This document shows, one piece after another, positions 40,620 through 48,927 of a stretch of 64,000 nt of DNA. Below the pieces are notes generated by a model. It was not told the origin of the DNA and ran no database searches. It was given only the letters and a program-made list of their open reading frames with translations. Source of the DNA: Microbacterium enclense (lineage in GTDB: Bacteria; Actinomycetota; Actinomycetes; Actinomycetales; Microbacteriaceae); assembly GCA_038182865.1 (NCBI GenBank), contig CP116226.1:434001-498000 (forward strand), written 5' to 3'. A program made the position numbers and the translations under genes. Numbering within the stretch: position 1 is the stretch's first letter; every line of letters starts with the position of its first letter.

Positions 40620-41499
40620 CGACCCACTTCTCGAGCCGCCAGGCGGGAATCCGGAACACGCGGGCGACGTCGGTGAGCGCGAATCCGCCTTCGACGATGG
40701 ATGCCACCGCGAACTCCTGCAGCGAGCGGAAGGCGCGGCCGGCCAACGCGCCCGTGCGCAGGTCGGCGAACGTCCGGGGAACGGGCGTGGTCGCACCGCC
40801 CGGCGCGACGAACACATAGGCAGAGTTCTCCCTCATACCGTGGGAGAGGGCATAGTCGTGAGCGCGCGCGACGGCCGCCGTCTGCTCCCGGTGCGCGGCC
40901 GGAGTTGCGGGGACTCCCCGGCCGGCTGCGGGCACGGCCGTGTCGACCCGCGTCGGGGAGGACACCGCGTTCGGCGCCGGCGACGGGGCCACGTGCTCGA
41001 CGATCGGCGGAGTCTGCGGCATCCAGGGTGCCGGAGGCAGAGGGCCGCCCCAGACCTTCTCGGTCGGCGCGAACGTGCGGGCGCCGACCGCCCGCGCCGA
41101 TTCGCTGGGCGATGTCGCCGCTGCGGGGATCTCGGCGGCGACCTCAGCGACGTCGACATGCGCCCAGGGCGCCGGGGGAAGCTCCCCGCCCCACACGACC
41201 TCACTCGGCACGACGTAGGGGCTCGACGGTTCGACCCGCTCGTCCGCGGCCTGTGTCGCCGAGGCGTCGCGGAAGAGGTCGGCGAGCGAGATCTCGAAGG
41301 TCTCGGCGAGAGCCACGAGCGTCGCGAGCGACGCGGTACTCCTCCCCGCCTCGACTCCGCGCAACCGCGCTTCCGACAGTCCCGACTCGAAGGAGAGGTC
41401 GCTGATCGAGAGCTGCCGGCCTCGGCGCAGATCGCGTACCCGATCCGCGAGCGCGCGCAGGACATCGTCGAGCCGGTCGTCGGATTCGAAATCGCTCAT
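40594..41499 (-). CDS. XRE regulator with a C-terminal FADLRTGAL domain
   Basis: A 301-residue soluble protein. Residues 10-80 form an XRE helix-turn-helix (SISDLSFESGLSEARLRGVEAG). Residues 90-235 are a Pro/Ala-rich linker containing VWGGxLPPAPW twice (about 102-112 and 149-159). Residues 241-299 form a domain (FADLRTGALAGRAFRSLQEF, then DVARVFRIPAWRLEKWV) that is clearly homologous to the C terminus of the beta-helix protein encoded just upstream. Its ATG overlaps that gene's stop (ATGA), so the two are coupled. It is likely the regulator of the polysaccharide operon; this is inference. Confidence 0.88.
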   Translation of the reverse strand: MSDFESDDRLDDVLRALADRVRDLRRGRQLSISDLSFESGLSEARLRGVEAGRSTASLATLVALAETFEISLADLFRDASATQAADERVEPSSPYVVPSEVVWGGELPPAPWAHVDVAEVAAEIPAAATSPSESARAVGARTFAPTEKVWGGPLPPAPWMPQTPPIVEHVAPSPAPNAVSSPTRVDTAVPAAGRGVPATPAAHREQTAAVARAHDYALSHGMRENSAYVFVAPGGATTPVPRTFADLRTGALAGRAFRSLQEFAVASIVEGGFALTDVARVFRIPAWRLEKWVVETGHVAR

Positions 41500-43631
41500 C
41501 GGCGCTCCTTCGAGGGGGCTGCGTCCGCGAGGACCGCGTCATCCACCCACTGCTGCAATCGCCACTGCTGGATACGGAACAGCCGCGAGATCGTCGACAC
41601 CGAGTATCCTCCCTCGACGACGGCCGCCACGGCGAACTCGCGCAGTGACGGAAAAGTGCGCCCCTCCAGAGCGCCCGTGCGCAGATCGGCGAACGACCGC
41701 GGCCGCGACGTCGCGGGAGCACGAGAAGGACCGGGGCGCGGCGTCACCGGTCGCGTCGCGTCGCGCGACGCAGCGCCCCACGACGCCGGCGGAGCCTCGG
41801 TCGCCGCTGCGGCCGGCGCCGGCGCGTCCGCCGCCGCGGCGAAGACCGGAACCGCGGCCGGCGCATCGAGACCGCCACCGCCGTCGGCGGGCAGTGCGCG
41901 GTACGTCGCCACCTGTTCCTCCCCGTGACGCAGCAGAGCCTCGCGGAGGAGTTCGCGCAATCGCTGGTGTTCCCGTCGGCGCCGCCAGAGCAGCGGCAGT
42001 CCGATGGCGGGGATCAAGAGCACGAGCGCCCACAGCCACATCATCGGATGCTCGTTCATCCACCCGACCCAGGCCCACTGGAAGCGCCAGTCGCTCTCGT
42101 CGTTGCCGGCTTGCATCGTTCGCGCGCCCGACCAGATGGCCACGGCATCCTCGCCGACACCATGGAACGTGCTCCCGGTGATATCCGCACGGGCGCCCTC
42201 GGCGAGCTCGATCGCCGAGCCGGTACTGACGGAGAGATCGTTCCCGCTCATCACGACGGCCGCACCCGTCAGCTCCACGGCGATGCGGCGTCCCGCGATG
42301 CGCGAGTCCGACACCGTGGCATCCGTGATCCGACCGCTGATGTCGAGTCCGCGCAGTTCCGTCGACGACAGGTCGGCGCTCGCGACCGTGAGCCCGCTGA
42401 GCGGACCCTCGAGAAGGACCGCGGTGCGCTCCTCGTCGACCGTCGCCTGCCGGATCTCGGTCGTGTCGGTCGAGATCACCCGCACACCGCCCTCGGTGTT
42501 GCCGTGCACGCGCGACTCGGTCAGCGTGAACCCCTGCGACGGAGTCGTTCCGTATCCGCCCGTCGTCGGCCCGTCGGCGAGCGCCGCGCCGTCGACGCGG
42601 ATACCCCACCCCGCCGAGTCCGTGACGACGGTACCCGTGACGGAGAGATTCGGGCTCTGGCGCGATACCGCGATCCCGTCCGCCCCGGAGGCGGTGATCG
42701 TGGAGTTCTCGATGCGGGTGTCCGTCCCGCCGTTGGTCACTTCGACGCCCGTGAGCGTCGACTGATCGACCGTGGTGTCGACGATCTCCACGGTCGACGT
42801 GTCGGAGGCGAACACACCGTAGTGCAGGCCGGTGAGACGGGAGCTCGTGAGGTGCACTTCGGCGTCGCCGAACCCCGTCCCGGTGATCGCGAGACCACCG
42901 GTCCGCCCGCTCCAGTACCCGAGCTGCTCGATGTCGGCGTAGTTGGTCAGCAGTGCCCCGTCGCGCACGCGGATGTAGGCGCGCCCGTCCGTCTCGTCGA
43001 CGTCGGCCGCACCGGCGCCCTCATCCCACGAGGTGATGCGGATCGGCGCTCCCTCGGCCCCGGCGAGCTGCAGGCGCCCTCCCCACGCCACGATGCTCGT
43101 GGCCCCGGCCGACGAGCTCGCCAATCGCAGCGTCGAGCCGGGAGCGATGATGTCGAGCTGCACCCCCGGACGCACCACGACGTTTCGGACGAGGGTGAAC
43201 GTGGCGTTGTCGTCCTTGCGCACCGCGCCCATCGCGACGAGCTGGTCCAGCACGTACACCGTCCCTTGATCTCCATCCGGCGCGAGCACGACCGTGTTCC
43301 AGGTCGCGGACAGCGCCGGGTCGTCGCGCGAGAGTCCCGCGACGGTCGAGAGCCGGGTGTCCTCCGCCGCGACGCGCTCAGCGGGCGTCAGCGGAGGCGC
43401 CGCGTCGCCCGCGGGATCCGCGGGCGCGGCGCCGACGACGGCGGTGTCGGAGCGCCCGTCGTTCTTCAGCCAGGGCAGCAGCGTTCCGGTGTGGACGATG
43501 TTCCCCACCAGGATCACCGCGACCACGATGACGATCACCGCGACCAGCAGGATCACCCGCCCGACGCCGCGGAAGCCGGCGTGGGTGTCCCCACGCTCGT
43601 GCGCGGTGAGTGCGCCGTGGTTCTCATCCAC
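41496..43631 (-). CDS. Membrane-anchored parallel beta-helix protein with cytoplasmic FADLRTGAL domain
   Basis: A 711-residue two-span protein, with TM1 at 26-46 and TM2 at 530-549. The extracellular part (about 110-515) is a right-handed parallel beta-helix with PbH1-like turns (TGVEVTNGGTDTRIENSTI, GVRVISTDTTEI), the fold of polysaccharide lyases and epimerases. The cytoplasmic tail has a basic segment, a Pro/Ala-rich linker, and at 643-699 an HTH-like domain shared with the XRE protein (RSFADLRTGALEGRTFPSL, ISRLFRIQQWRLQQWV). GTG 43631 overlaps the upstream GT2 gene by 8 nt. I infer a sensor or processing protein for an extracellular polysaccharide. Confidence 0.87.
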   Translation of the reverse strand: MDENHGALTAHERGDTHAGFRGVGRVILLVAVIVIVVAVILVGNIVHTGTLLPWLKNDGRSDTAVVGAAPADPAGDAAPPLTPAERVAAEDTRLSTVAGLSRDDPALSATWNTVVLAPDGDQGTVYVLDQLVAMGAVRKDDNATFTLVRNVVVRPGVQLDIIAPGSTLRLASSSAGATSIVAWGGRLQLAGAEGAPIRITSWDEGAGAADVDETDGRAYIRVRDGALLTNYADIEQLGYWSGRTGGLAITGTGFGDAEVHLTSSRLTGLHYGVFASDTSTVEIVDTTVDQSTLTGVEVTNGGTDTRIENSTITASGADGIAVSRQSPNLSVTGTVVTDSAGWGIRVDGAALADGPTTGGYGTTPSQGFTLTESRVHGNTEGGVRVISTDTTEIRQATVDEERTAVLLEGPLSGLTVASADLSSTELRGLDISGRITDATVSDSRIAGRRIAVELTGAAVVMSGNDLSVSTGSAIELAEGARADITGSTFHGVGEDAVAIWSGARTMQAGNDESDWRFQWAWVGWMNEHPMMWLWALVLLIPAIGLPLLWRRRREHQRLRELLREALLRHGEEQVATYRALPADGGGGLDAPAAVPVFAAAADAPAPAAAATEAPPASWGAASRDATRPVTPRPGPSRAPATSRPRSFADLRTGALEGRTFPSLREFAVAAVVEGGYSVSTISRLFRIQQWRLQQWVDDAVLADAAPSKERR

Positions 43632-44916
43632 GCGTGATCTCCACCCCGGTCACCGTCTCGTCGCGGCCGGTCGCCTCCGAGGAGGGAGGTTCCTGTTGCG
43701 GATCGCGCAGACTCGCTTCGCTCTGCCCCTCGCCCCCCTGCATGTCGGCCGAGCGGGTGAGCCACCCCTGCTTGTTCATCGTGAACAGGGCGTAGAGCTT
43801 GATGGGCAGCGCGACCATGATGATGACGAGGGTCACCAGCGGCAGCAGCACGATGTCCTCGGGACGCCGCCAGAGGTGACTCAGGCCGCGGATGCCACGC
43901 CCGACGAAGAGCCACACGATCGCCAGCCCGAGGGCGAGCCACGGATGATCCGAGCGCATCGACAGGACGATGTACGACAGCGCGACGAACATCGTGAAGG
44001 GCGTGAGCAGGATCTGCATCATCGTGATCTGCGAGATGACCGGAACCTTGAAGACCCAGCCGTGACGAAGAGCCGTGAGGTAGCAGCGGAAGGAGTTACG
44101 GCTCCAGCGCACCCGTTGCTTCACGAAGGCGCGGAAGGTGCCCGGGAACATCGAGAGGGCGCGTGCGCTGTCTTGGTGCGCGACGCGGAACCCCTGCGAG
44201 AGCACGAGCCACGTCATCCGCCCGTCATCGCCCGCCACGCACTCTTTGCCGAAGAAGATCTCGTGCTCGAGGTCTTCGACGCGCGGTTGGATCACCGACG
44301 TCCGGTAGGCCGCGGTGCGCCCGGAGGCGCAGATGATGCCCCCGAAGCGCCCCATCGCGGGCGCGTAGTCGGTGTACCGGAGGTCGATGATCCAGTCGGC
44401 CACACGCCGCCACACGCTCGACTTCGGAAGGTAGACGTTCTGCCGCGTGCTCACCGCCCCCACCGCCGGGTCGATGAACGGCATCTGGATCGCGTCGAAC
44501 ATCCCGTCCTCCCACGCCGTGTCGGAGTCCACGAAGACGACGAGCTCGGTGTCGACCATCCGGATGCCGACCCCGAGCGCCGAGCGCTTTCCCCGGTGCC
44601 GGAACATCACCACGTCGACGGTGGGTAACCCCAGCGCTTCGATGCGGCGCTGCGCCTCGACGTCGGCCACGTCGAGCACGATGATGATGCGGGACGGCCC
44701 CTGTCGAACCCAGGTGTGGAGGCATCGGACGAGCACGTCGGGATCCTCGCGGTACGAGGGGACGACGACGGTCGCGGTGGTCCGGTACAGGTTCTTCACC
44801 GGCCGCGCCGTCGCGGCGAGGATCTTGCGGATCAGCCAGAACCCCCACGACACGATGCCGAGGTAGCCGAACGGCAGCACCCACATCAGCTGCTCGCCGA
44901 AGGACGCGTTCGCCAT
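43624..44916 (-). CDS. Processive GT2 glycosyltransferase, hyaluronan/chitin-synthase-like (copy 1)
   Basis: A 430-residue membrane synthase. One segment lies at about 10-32, and the catalytic GT-A domain carries VVPSYRED, DSD (130-132), GDDGR (229-233) and the processivity motif QRVRW (267-271), followed by about four membrane segments. The full D, D, D, QxxRW set indicates a polymerising and secreting synthase of the HasA/NodC/CslA class. No PilZ domain is present. GGGAGAGAGTC precedes ATG 44916. It is first gene of a coupled operon with the beta-helix protein and XRE regulator. Polymer identity unknown. Confidence 0.93.
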   Translation of the reverse strand: MANASFGEQLMWVLPFGYLGIVSWGFWLIRKILAATARPVKNLYRTTATVVVPSYREDPDVLVRCLHTWVRQGPSRIIIVLDVADVEAQRRIEALGLPTVDVVMFRHRGKRSALGVGIRMVDTELVVFVDSDTAWEDGMFDAIQMPFIDPAVGAVSTRQNVYLPKSSVWRRVADWIIDLRYTDYAPAMGRFGGIICASGRTAAYRTSVIQPRVEDLEHEIFFGKECVAGDDGRMTWLVLSQGFRVAHQDSARALSMFPGTFRAFVKQRVRWSRNSFRCYLTALRHGWVFKVPVISQITMMQILLTPFTMFVALSYIVLSMRSDHPWLALGLAIVWLFVGRGIRGLSHLWRRPEDIVLLPLVTLVIIMVALPIKLYALFTMNKQGWLTRSADMQGGEGQSEASLRDPQQEPPSSEATGRDETVTGVEITRG

Positions 44917-44988
44917 GACTCTCTCCCTCGCGCGTCGGGTAACGCGATTCGATGCCCGGGGGAGACACTGAAGGGTACCGCGCCCGTG

Positions 44989-45990
44989 TTACCGGCAGGG
45001 AACGTTTCCGAGGGACACGCCCGCATCCCCCGCGTTGTCGCACGACACGACGTTTCCCGCCGTGCGCGCGGCGCCCACGAGATTCACGCCCACTCCCCCA
45101 GGCCCCGGCCGCAGCGTGCTCGTGGCGATGGTGTTGTCCGACCCCCACGGTGCCAGGATGACGTGGACCGACACCGCGTCGACCGGACCGGTGATCGTGC
45201 TGTCCTGGAGCGTCCATCCGGCGCCCTTCAGGTCGACGGTGCTGTCGACCACGGCATCCGGCCCCACCGAGAGGGTCGACGCGCGGACGACTCCGCCCGT
45301 CGTCCCCTCCTTGACGTCGAGGGCTTCCGCGGTGGTGTCGCTGACCTCGAGTCGCTCGAACACGTTGCGGTCACTTCGATCGGGCTCGCACGCGGTGTAG
45401 CGGCACCAGTTCGACTCGGCGGATCCGACGTACACTCCCTCGCCGTACGTCGGATCGTCGAGTCCCGTTCGCACGACCGAGACGTCGGTCACCAGATTGT
45501 CGGTGCTCGCGGTGCGCAGGTGCAGGCCCTCCTGCCCCACGTCGGAGATGTGCAGGCGTGAGAGCTGAACGTGGGACGCGCCGTCCAGCACGATCCCTTT
45601 CTGCCCCCCGCGTACCTCGAGGTCCTGCACCTGCCAATACGAGGCACCATCGACGTGCAGCCCGTAGCCATCGCCCGTTCCCCCCGCGTCGATCGCCGAA
45701 CCGGGCACTCCGCACAGCACGATCGGGCGGTCCGCACCACCGTCGACCGAGATACGGAAACGCCCGTCGTAGGTCACCGGCGACAGCTGCAGGACATCAC
45801 CGGGCCTCGCGGCATCCAGGGCACTCTGCAGCGCATCACCGCCCGGCGGGATCTCGACAGCCCCGGGCGCGCACGGGGACGGGGCCGGCGAGACGGGCGA
45901 CGACACCACGGGCGCGCAGGCCGTCAGTGCCGCGCCCCCGCAGACGACGACGACGACGAACGCGAACGGGAAGCGGGCTGCGCGGGACAT
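44989..45990 (-). CDS. Beta-helix lipoprotein
   Basis: A 333-residue exported protein. A signal peptide ends in the lipobox LTAC (about residue 25), and the mature part is a parallel beta-helix: LQSALDAARPGDVLQLSP, PIVLCGVPGSAIDAGG, YWQVQDLEVRGGQKGIVLDGASHVQLSRLHISDVG. This pattern is shared with alginate lyases, C5-epimerases and pectate lyases. Six cysteines suggest disulfides. It lies 72 nt upstream of the GT2 gene on the same strand and probably acts on the same polymer. ATG 45990 lies 7 nt after CATACT (leaderless pattern). Confidence 0.85.
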   Translation of the reverse strand: MSRAARFPFAFVVVVVCGGAALTACAPVVSSPVSPAPSPCAPGAVEIPPGGDALQSALDAARPGDVLQLSPVTYDGRFRISVDGGADRPIVLCGVPGSAIDAGGTGDGYGLHVDGASYWQVQDLEVRGGQKGIVLDGASHVQLSRLHISDVGQEGLHLRTASTDNLVTDVSVVRTGLDDPTYGEGVYVGSAESNWCRYTACEPDRSDRNVFERLEVSDTTAEALDVKEGTTGGVVRASTLSVGPDAVVDSTVDLKGAGWTLQDSTITGPVDAVSVHVILAPWGSDNTIATSTLRPGPGGVGVNLVGAARTAGNVVSCDNAGDAGVSLGNVPCR

Positions 45991-45997
45991 CGCGTCG

Positions 45998-46003
45998 AGT
46001 ATG
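45998..46003 (-). promoter_or_regulatory. -10-like hexamer CATACT before the beta-helix lipoprotein gene
   Basis: On the minus strand CATACT is followed by 7 nt and ATG 45990. It may drive the whole 45990-40594 unit. Confidence 0.35.
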
Positions 46004-46082
46004 ACAGCCGCATCGGCGACGGTTCGGGCCGCGGGGCCACCCGCGGGCGAGCCCGCGCGGCCCGAGACCGCCGCCGGTGCGC

Positions 46083-46574
46083 TCACGCGCCGTCGCGCAC
46101 GTCACGGAAGAAGGTGTCGATGTGCGCACGGAGGGCCTCGATGCGGCGGTCGCGTGCGGCACCGGCATCGTGCCCGAGATATGCGGGAGGGTCGAGGCGC
46201 CGCACGTTCCTCGAGCACTCGAAGCGGGAACAGAGCAGGGTGCCCACGGTGTTGCCCGCGCGACCGGCCTTTCCTCCGCGGCGTGCCGAGAAGAACACGA
46301 CGTCGTTGGGCAGCGTCACGTCCGAGCACCACGAGCACTGCGGTCGAGAGCGCGTGGGTTGCTCGGCCTGACGCAATTGCAGCCCGACGGGGGTGCCGTC
46401 GACCTCGGCGACGATGAATCCGAGGAGGGGCGTCTTGGGGTCGCGCCACCCGACGTAGTCGAGGCGGTCCCAATCGTTCGCCGCGAGGTCGGTCGGGACG
46501 ACCAGCGCGCTGCGCTCGCGGGTCGAGACGTTGACGAAGGAGGAACGGACGGTGGAAGGAGTGAGAGCGTGCAC
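46083..46574 (-). CDS. FBP-domain (FusB-like) zinc-finger protein
   Basis: About 163 residues from GTG 46574 (VHALTPSTVRSSFVNVSTRE, the usual family start). The treble-clef zinc finger is visible: CSWCSDV then CSRFECSRNVR, with TRSRPQ before it. The fold is shared with FusB/FBP, which binds EF-G and rescues it from fusidic acid. Actinobacterial homologs are chromosomal and of unproven role. The frame is open upstream to 46727 and no good ribosome-binding site marks the start, so the N terminus is uncertain. Confidence 0.8.
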   Translation of the reverse strand: MHALTPSTVRSSFVNVSTRERSALVVPTDLAANDWDRLDYVGWRDPKTPLLGFIVAEVDGTPVGLQLRQAEQPTRSRPQCSWCSDVTLPNDVVFFSARRGGKAGRAGNTVGTLLCSRFECSRNVRRLDPPAYLGHDAGAARDRRIEALRAHIDTFFRDVRDGA

Positions 46575-46854
46575 GAGGAGAATCCCGTCGATGGGTCGCG
46601 CGATCGTCGATCGCACGACGAAGGGGGTCGCGCGCGGAGTTCCGCGCGCGGGCGGACGACACCGGCTCAGCCGCGCACGGCGAGGGGTCGTGAAGGGCAT
46701 CGCCCGGAGAATCGGGCGCGCCCGCACCGGTCAGCCGGCGAGGGGAACAGCGCGATCGGTGCCTCTGCCGCCGGCGCTCTGCGCGCCGACGACCCCCTCA
46801 CGCCCGGAGGGCATCGACGAGGTGATGGGGGACATACCCCTCAGCGTACGCCGC

Positions 46855-47232
46855 TCACACCCGGAATGACGGAGACCCGAGCACGCGCTCGACGGCCATC
46901 TCGAGCACGACGCGCTCGGGGTTCACCCGCGGCTGACGGTACCGCGTGGCGTACAGCTCGACCGCGCGCGCGACCGCGGTCGGATCGTCCGTGACGTGGG
47001 CCGTGCCCTCGAAGCTGATCCATCGAGCCCCGTCGACGGAGCAGATGGAAGCGCGCCCGCTGCGTTCGGCGTTGAGGAACTTCTGCGTTCCGCGAGAGCC
47101 GATGACCCGCACGACCCCGTCGTCGTAGGTGAATCCCACCGGAACGGAGTGGACGCGTCCCTGACGCCCCACCGTGGAGAGAGTTGCCAGATGGTACTCG
47201 CCGAGGAAGGCGAGGGCGTCGTCGGTCAGCAC
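46855..47232 (-). CDS. PPOX-class F420-dependent flavin-fold protein
   Basis: A 125-residue split beta-barrel protein of the pyridoxamine oxidase-like class: FLGEYHLATLSTVGRQGRVHSVPVGFTYDDG, then RASICSVDGARWISFEGTAHV. Actinobacterial members usually bind F420. GTG 47232 lies 6 nt after CACGCT on the minus strand, and its first codons overlap the end of the LigT-like gene by 7 nt. Substrate unknown. Confidence 0.87.
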   Translation of the reverse strand: MLTDDALAFLGEYHLATLSTVGRQGRVHSVPVGFTYDDGVVRVIGSRGTQKFLNAERSGRASICSVDGARWISFEGTAHVTDDPTAVARAVELYATRYRQPRVNPERVVLEMAVERVLGSPSFRV

Positions 47233-47768
47233 TGGTCCAGCGTGCCACGTCCGGCGACACGCGTGACGCGCCTGTCGGCGGCGTCCCAGCGTCGCAGCTG
47301 CACGGCGCGCACCTCGAGCTCTCCGCCGCCGACCGCCGCGACCGCTTCCAGCGCCGCCCCCAGCCGGTCGATCGGGATGCGCCGGGCCAGGGTGACGTGG
47401 GGTGTCCACGCACCGGGCGCGGTGTGATCGCCCTCGTCCCGGGAACCGGCCTGCTGGTGCACCGCAGCGTGGAAATGAAGCAGGGCCGCGGAGGGGACGA
47501 TCGAGCGGGCGAGGACCCGGGTGCGCCGCGTGCCGAACAGGATGGGCGCCCCCAGAGTGAGCGGCATGGGCAGGTAGCCCTCCACGGACGCACCGTCGAA
47601 GCGCTCGAGAGACGAGCGGACGAGCAGGGTCACATGCGGCCGATTGCTGGCCCCGGTGTGATCTGCCTGACTCGGCAGTCCGGCGAGGCGAAGCGCCTCC
47701 CATTCTTGCCGGACGGCCCCGTCGGACGCCTCGTCGAACGTGAGTTCCAGGCTGACGAGCGTCGTCAT
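47226..47768 (-). CDS. 2'-5' RNA ligase/LigT-like phosphoesterase
   Basis: A 180-residue protein of the 2H phosphoesterase superfamily. The two signature histidine motifs are present: RPHVTLLV (about 44-51) and TPHVTLAR (about 122-129). Such proteins hydrolyse cyclic phosphodiesters or ligate RNA; the true substrate is unknown. It overlaps the PPOX gene by 7 nt and lies 7 nt after the DoxX gene, so the three may be co-transcribed. Confidence 0.86.
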   Translation of the reverse strand: MTTLVSLELTFDEASDGAVRQEWEALRLAGLPSQADHTGASNRPHVTLLVRSSLERFDGASVEGYLPMPLTLGAPILFGTRRTRVLARSIVPSAALLHFHAAVHQQAGSRDEGDHTAPGAWTPHVTLARRIPIDRLGAALEAVAAVGGGELEVRAVQLRRWDAADRRVTRVAGRGTLDQC

Positions 47769-47775
47769 GATCGCG

Positions 47776-48153
47776 TCAGTGCGTCGACCACCACGCCGCC
47801 GCCACCAGCGCCGGCTGGAAGAAGAGCCGGACGAACCGCTTGCGATCGGTGTCGAGCCCGAACGCCGAGCGGCGCTTCCTCCACTGATCGATGTTTCCGG
47901 GGAAGATCGCGACGTAGAACGCGGCCAGGGCGGCTCCGATGCGTCGGCGCTCCCGGGGCAGGGCGATGAGAGCGAGACCGAAGCCGGCTTCGACGACACC
48001 GGATGCCACGACCACCAGGTCGCGATCCAGAGGCAGCTGCTCGACGAGGACGTCCGGCACTTGTGCCTGGAAGTCGCGCCGCGCGAAGGTGAGGTGCGAG
48101 ACACCTGCGAAGATCATGGCCGCCGCGAGCGCCCACCGTACGACCGATTTCAT
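47776..48153 (-). CDS. DoxX-like membrane protein
   Basis: A 125-residue protein with four predicted membrane segments. WALAAAMIFAGVSHLTF opens it, and VVASGVVEAGFGLALIALP and AAFYVAIFPGNIDQW follow, matching the DoxX family pattern (G-x-x-H and FPGNI). It is first gene of a small minus-strand group with the LigT-like and PPOX genes. Role unknown; DoxX proteins are linked to redox stress. Confidence 0.85.
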   Translation of the reverse strand: MKSVVRWALAAAMIFAGVSHLTFARRDFQAQVPDVLVEQLPLDRDLVVVASGVVEAGFGLALIALPRERRRIGAALAAFYVAIFPGNIDQWRKRRSAFGLDTDRKRFVRLFFQPALVAAAWWSTH

Positions 48154-48321
48154 GGTCCCACCGTAGGTCGCCGACTCCCCCGCTCCCGCGGGCTTGACGA
48201 CACCGACATCGACTTCCCGACAACGAATCGGGTGCTTACGCGAGGGGGTCGTTTCGCGCAACCCCCGGACGACGTCCGCAGCGCGCGGATTGACTGTGAC
48301 CGCACCGGGGAGGAGGAGCGC

Positions 48322-48612
48322 ATGACCATCACGGACATGGCGGAGGCGAGAGTCGACGACGCTGACGTCACCGCGCTCCTCGCTCGAGCCGCCGCCGGAG
48401 ACCGCGACGCCTTCGGGTCGTTCTACGACCAGACCGCTCCACGGATCTACGCCATGCTGCTTCGCGTCCACGACCCGCGCCGGTCGGAATCCCTGCTCGA
48501 GGAGATCTACGTCGAAGCCTGGGAGCGGACGACGTCGCGTGGGGTTCCGCCCTGCCCGGCCTGGGAATGGTTGGCCCTCATGGCCCGCCGCCACGTCTCC
48601 GGCCGAGGTTGA
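48322..48612 (+). CDS. Sigma-70 region 2-only protein (truncated ECF sigma factor)
   Basis: A 96-residue protein with a strong GGGGAGGAGGAGCGC before ATG 48322. Residues 15-70 are a SigK/ECF-type region 2: LLARAAAGDRDAFGSFYDQTAPRIYAMLLRV, then LLEEIYVEAWERT. The protein ends right after region 2 (LALMARRHVSGRG); the linker and region 4 (the -35 reader) are absent, and I find no continuation in any frame downstream. It could be a decayed sigma factor or a stand-alone domain that competes for core polymerase. Confidence 0.72.
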   Translation: MTITDMAEARVDDADVTALLARAAAGDRDAFGSFYDQTAPRIYAMLLRVHDPRRSESLLEEIYVEAWERTTSRGVPPCPAWEWLALMARRHVSGRG

Positions 48613-48927
48613 GATGCCGCGCCCAGCGGGATGCAGCGGGGGATGCGGCCGCCGCGCCGATGTCGCCACGACCATTTTGACGTGCTGGACCACCGGTCCG
48701 GCATCTCACTCAGTTCCCGCGGAGACCCGCAGGACTCTTTCGCGGGCCGTTCCGGAGATCGTGACAGAAATCCTTCCCGGCGCTCGCCTAACTATCGCGA
48801 ACGAAAAGATGGCCTTCGCCTCGACCAGGGCTGAACTACCGTGTCAGCGCCTGAAGTCCATAGGCATGCGTGAATCTCGTCCGCCTAACTAGACTGTGCG
48901 ATCGGGCGGCAGGGCGACGGGAGAACG
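48613..48927. promoter_or_regulatory. Upstream region of the second MarR gene with repeated CGCCTAACTA
   Basis: No gene is supported in this 315-bp gap. The decamer CGCCTAACTA occurs at 48785-48794 and 48882-48891, the second 37 nt before the MarR start, each followed by a TCGCG- or GACTG-type tail. Both probably bind the MarR protein. No remnant of sigma region 4 was seen. Confidence 0.5.
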
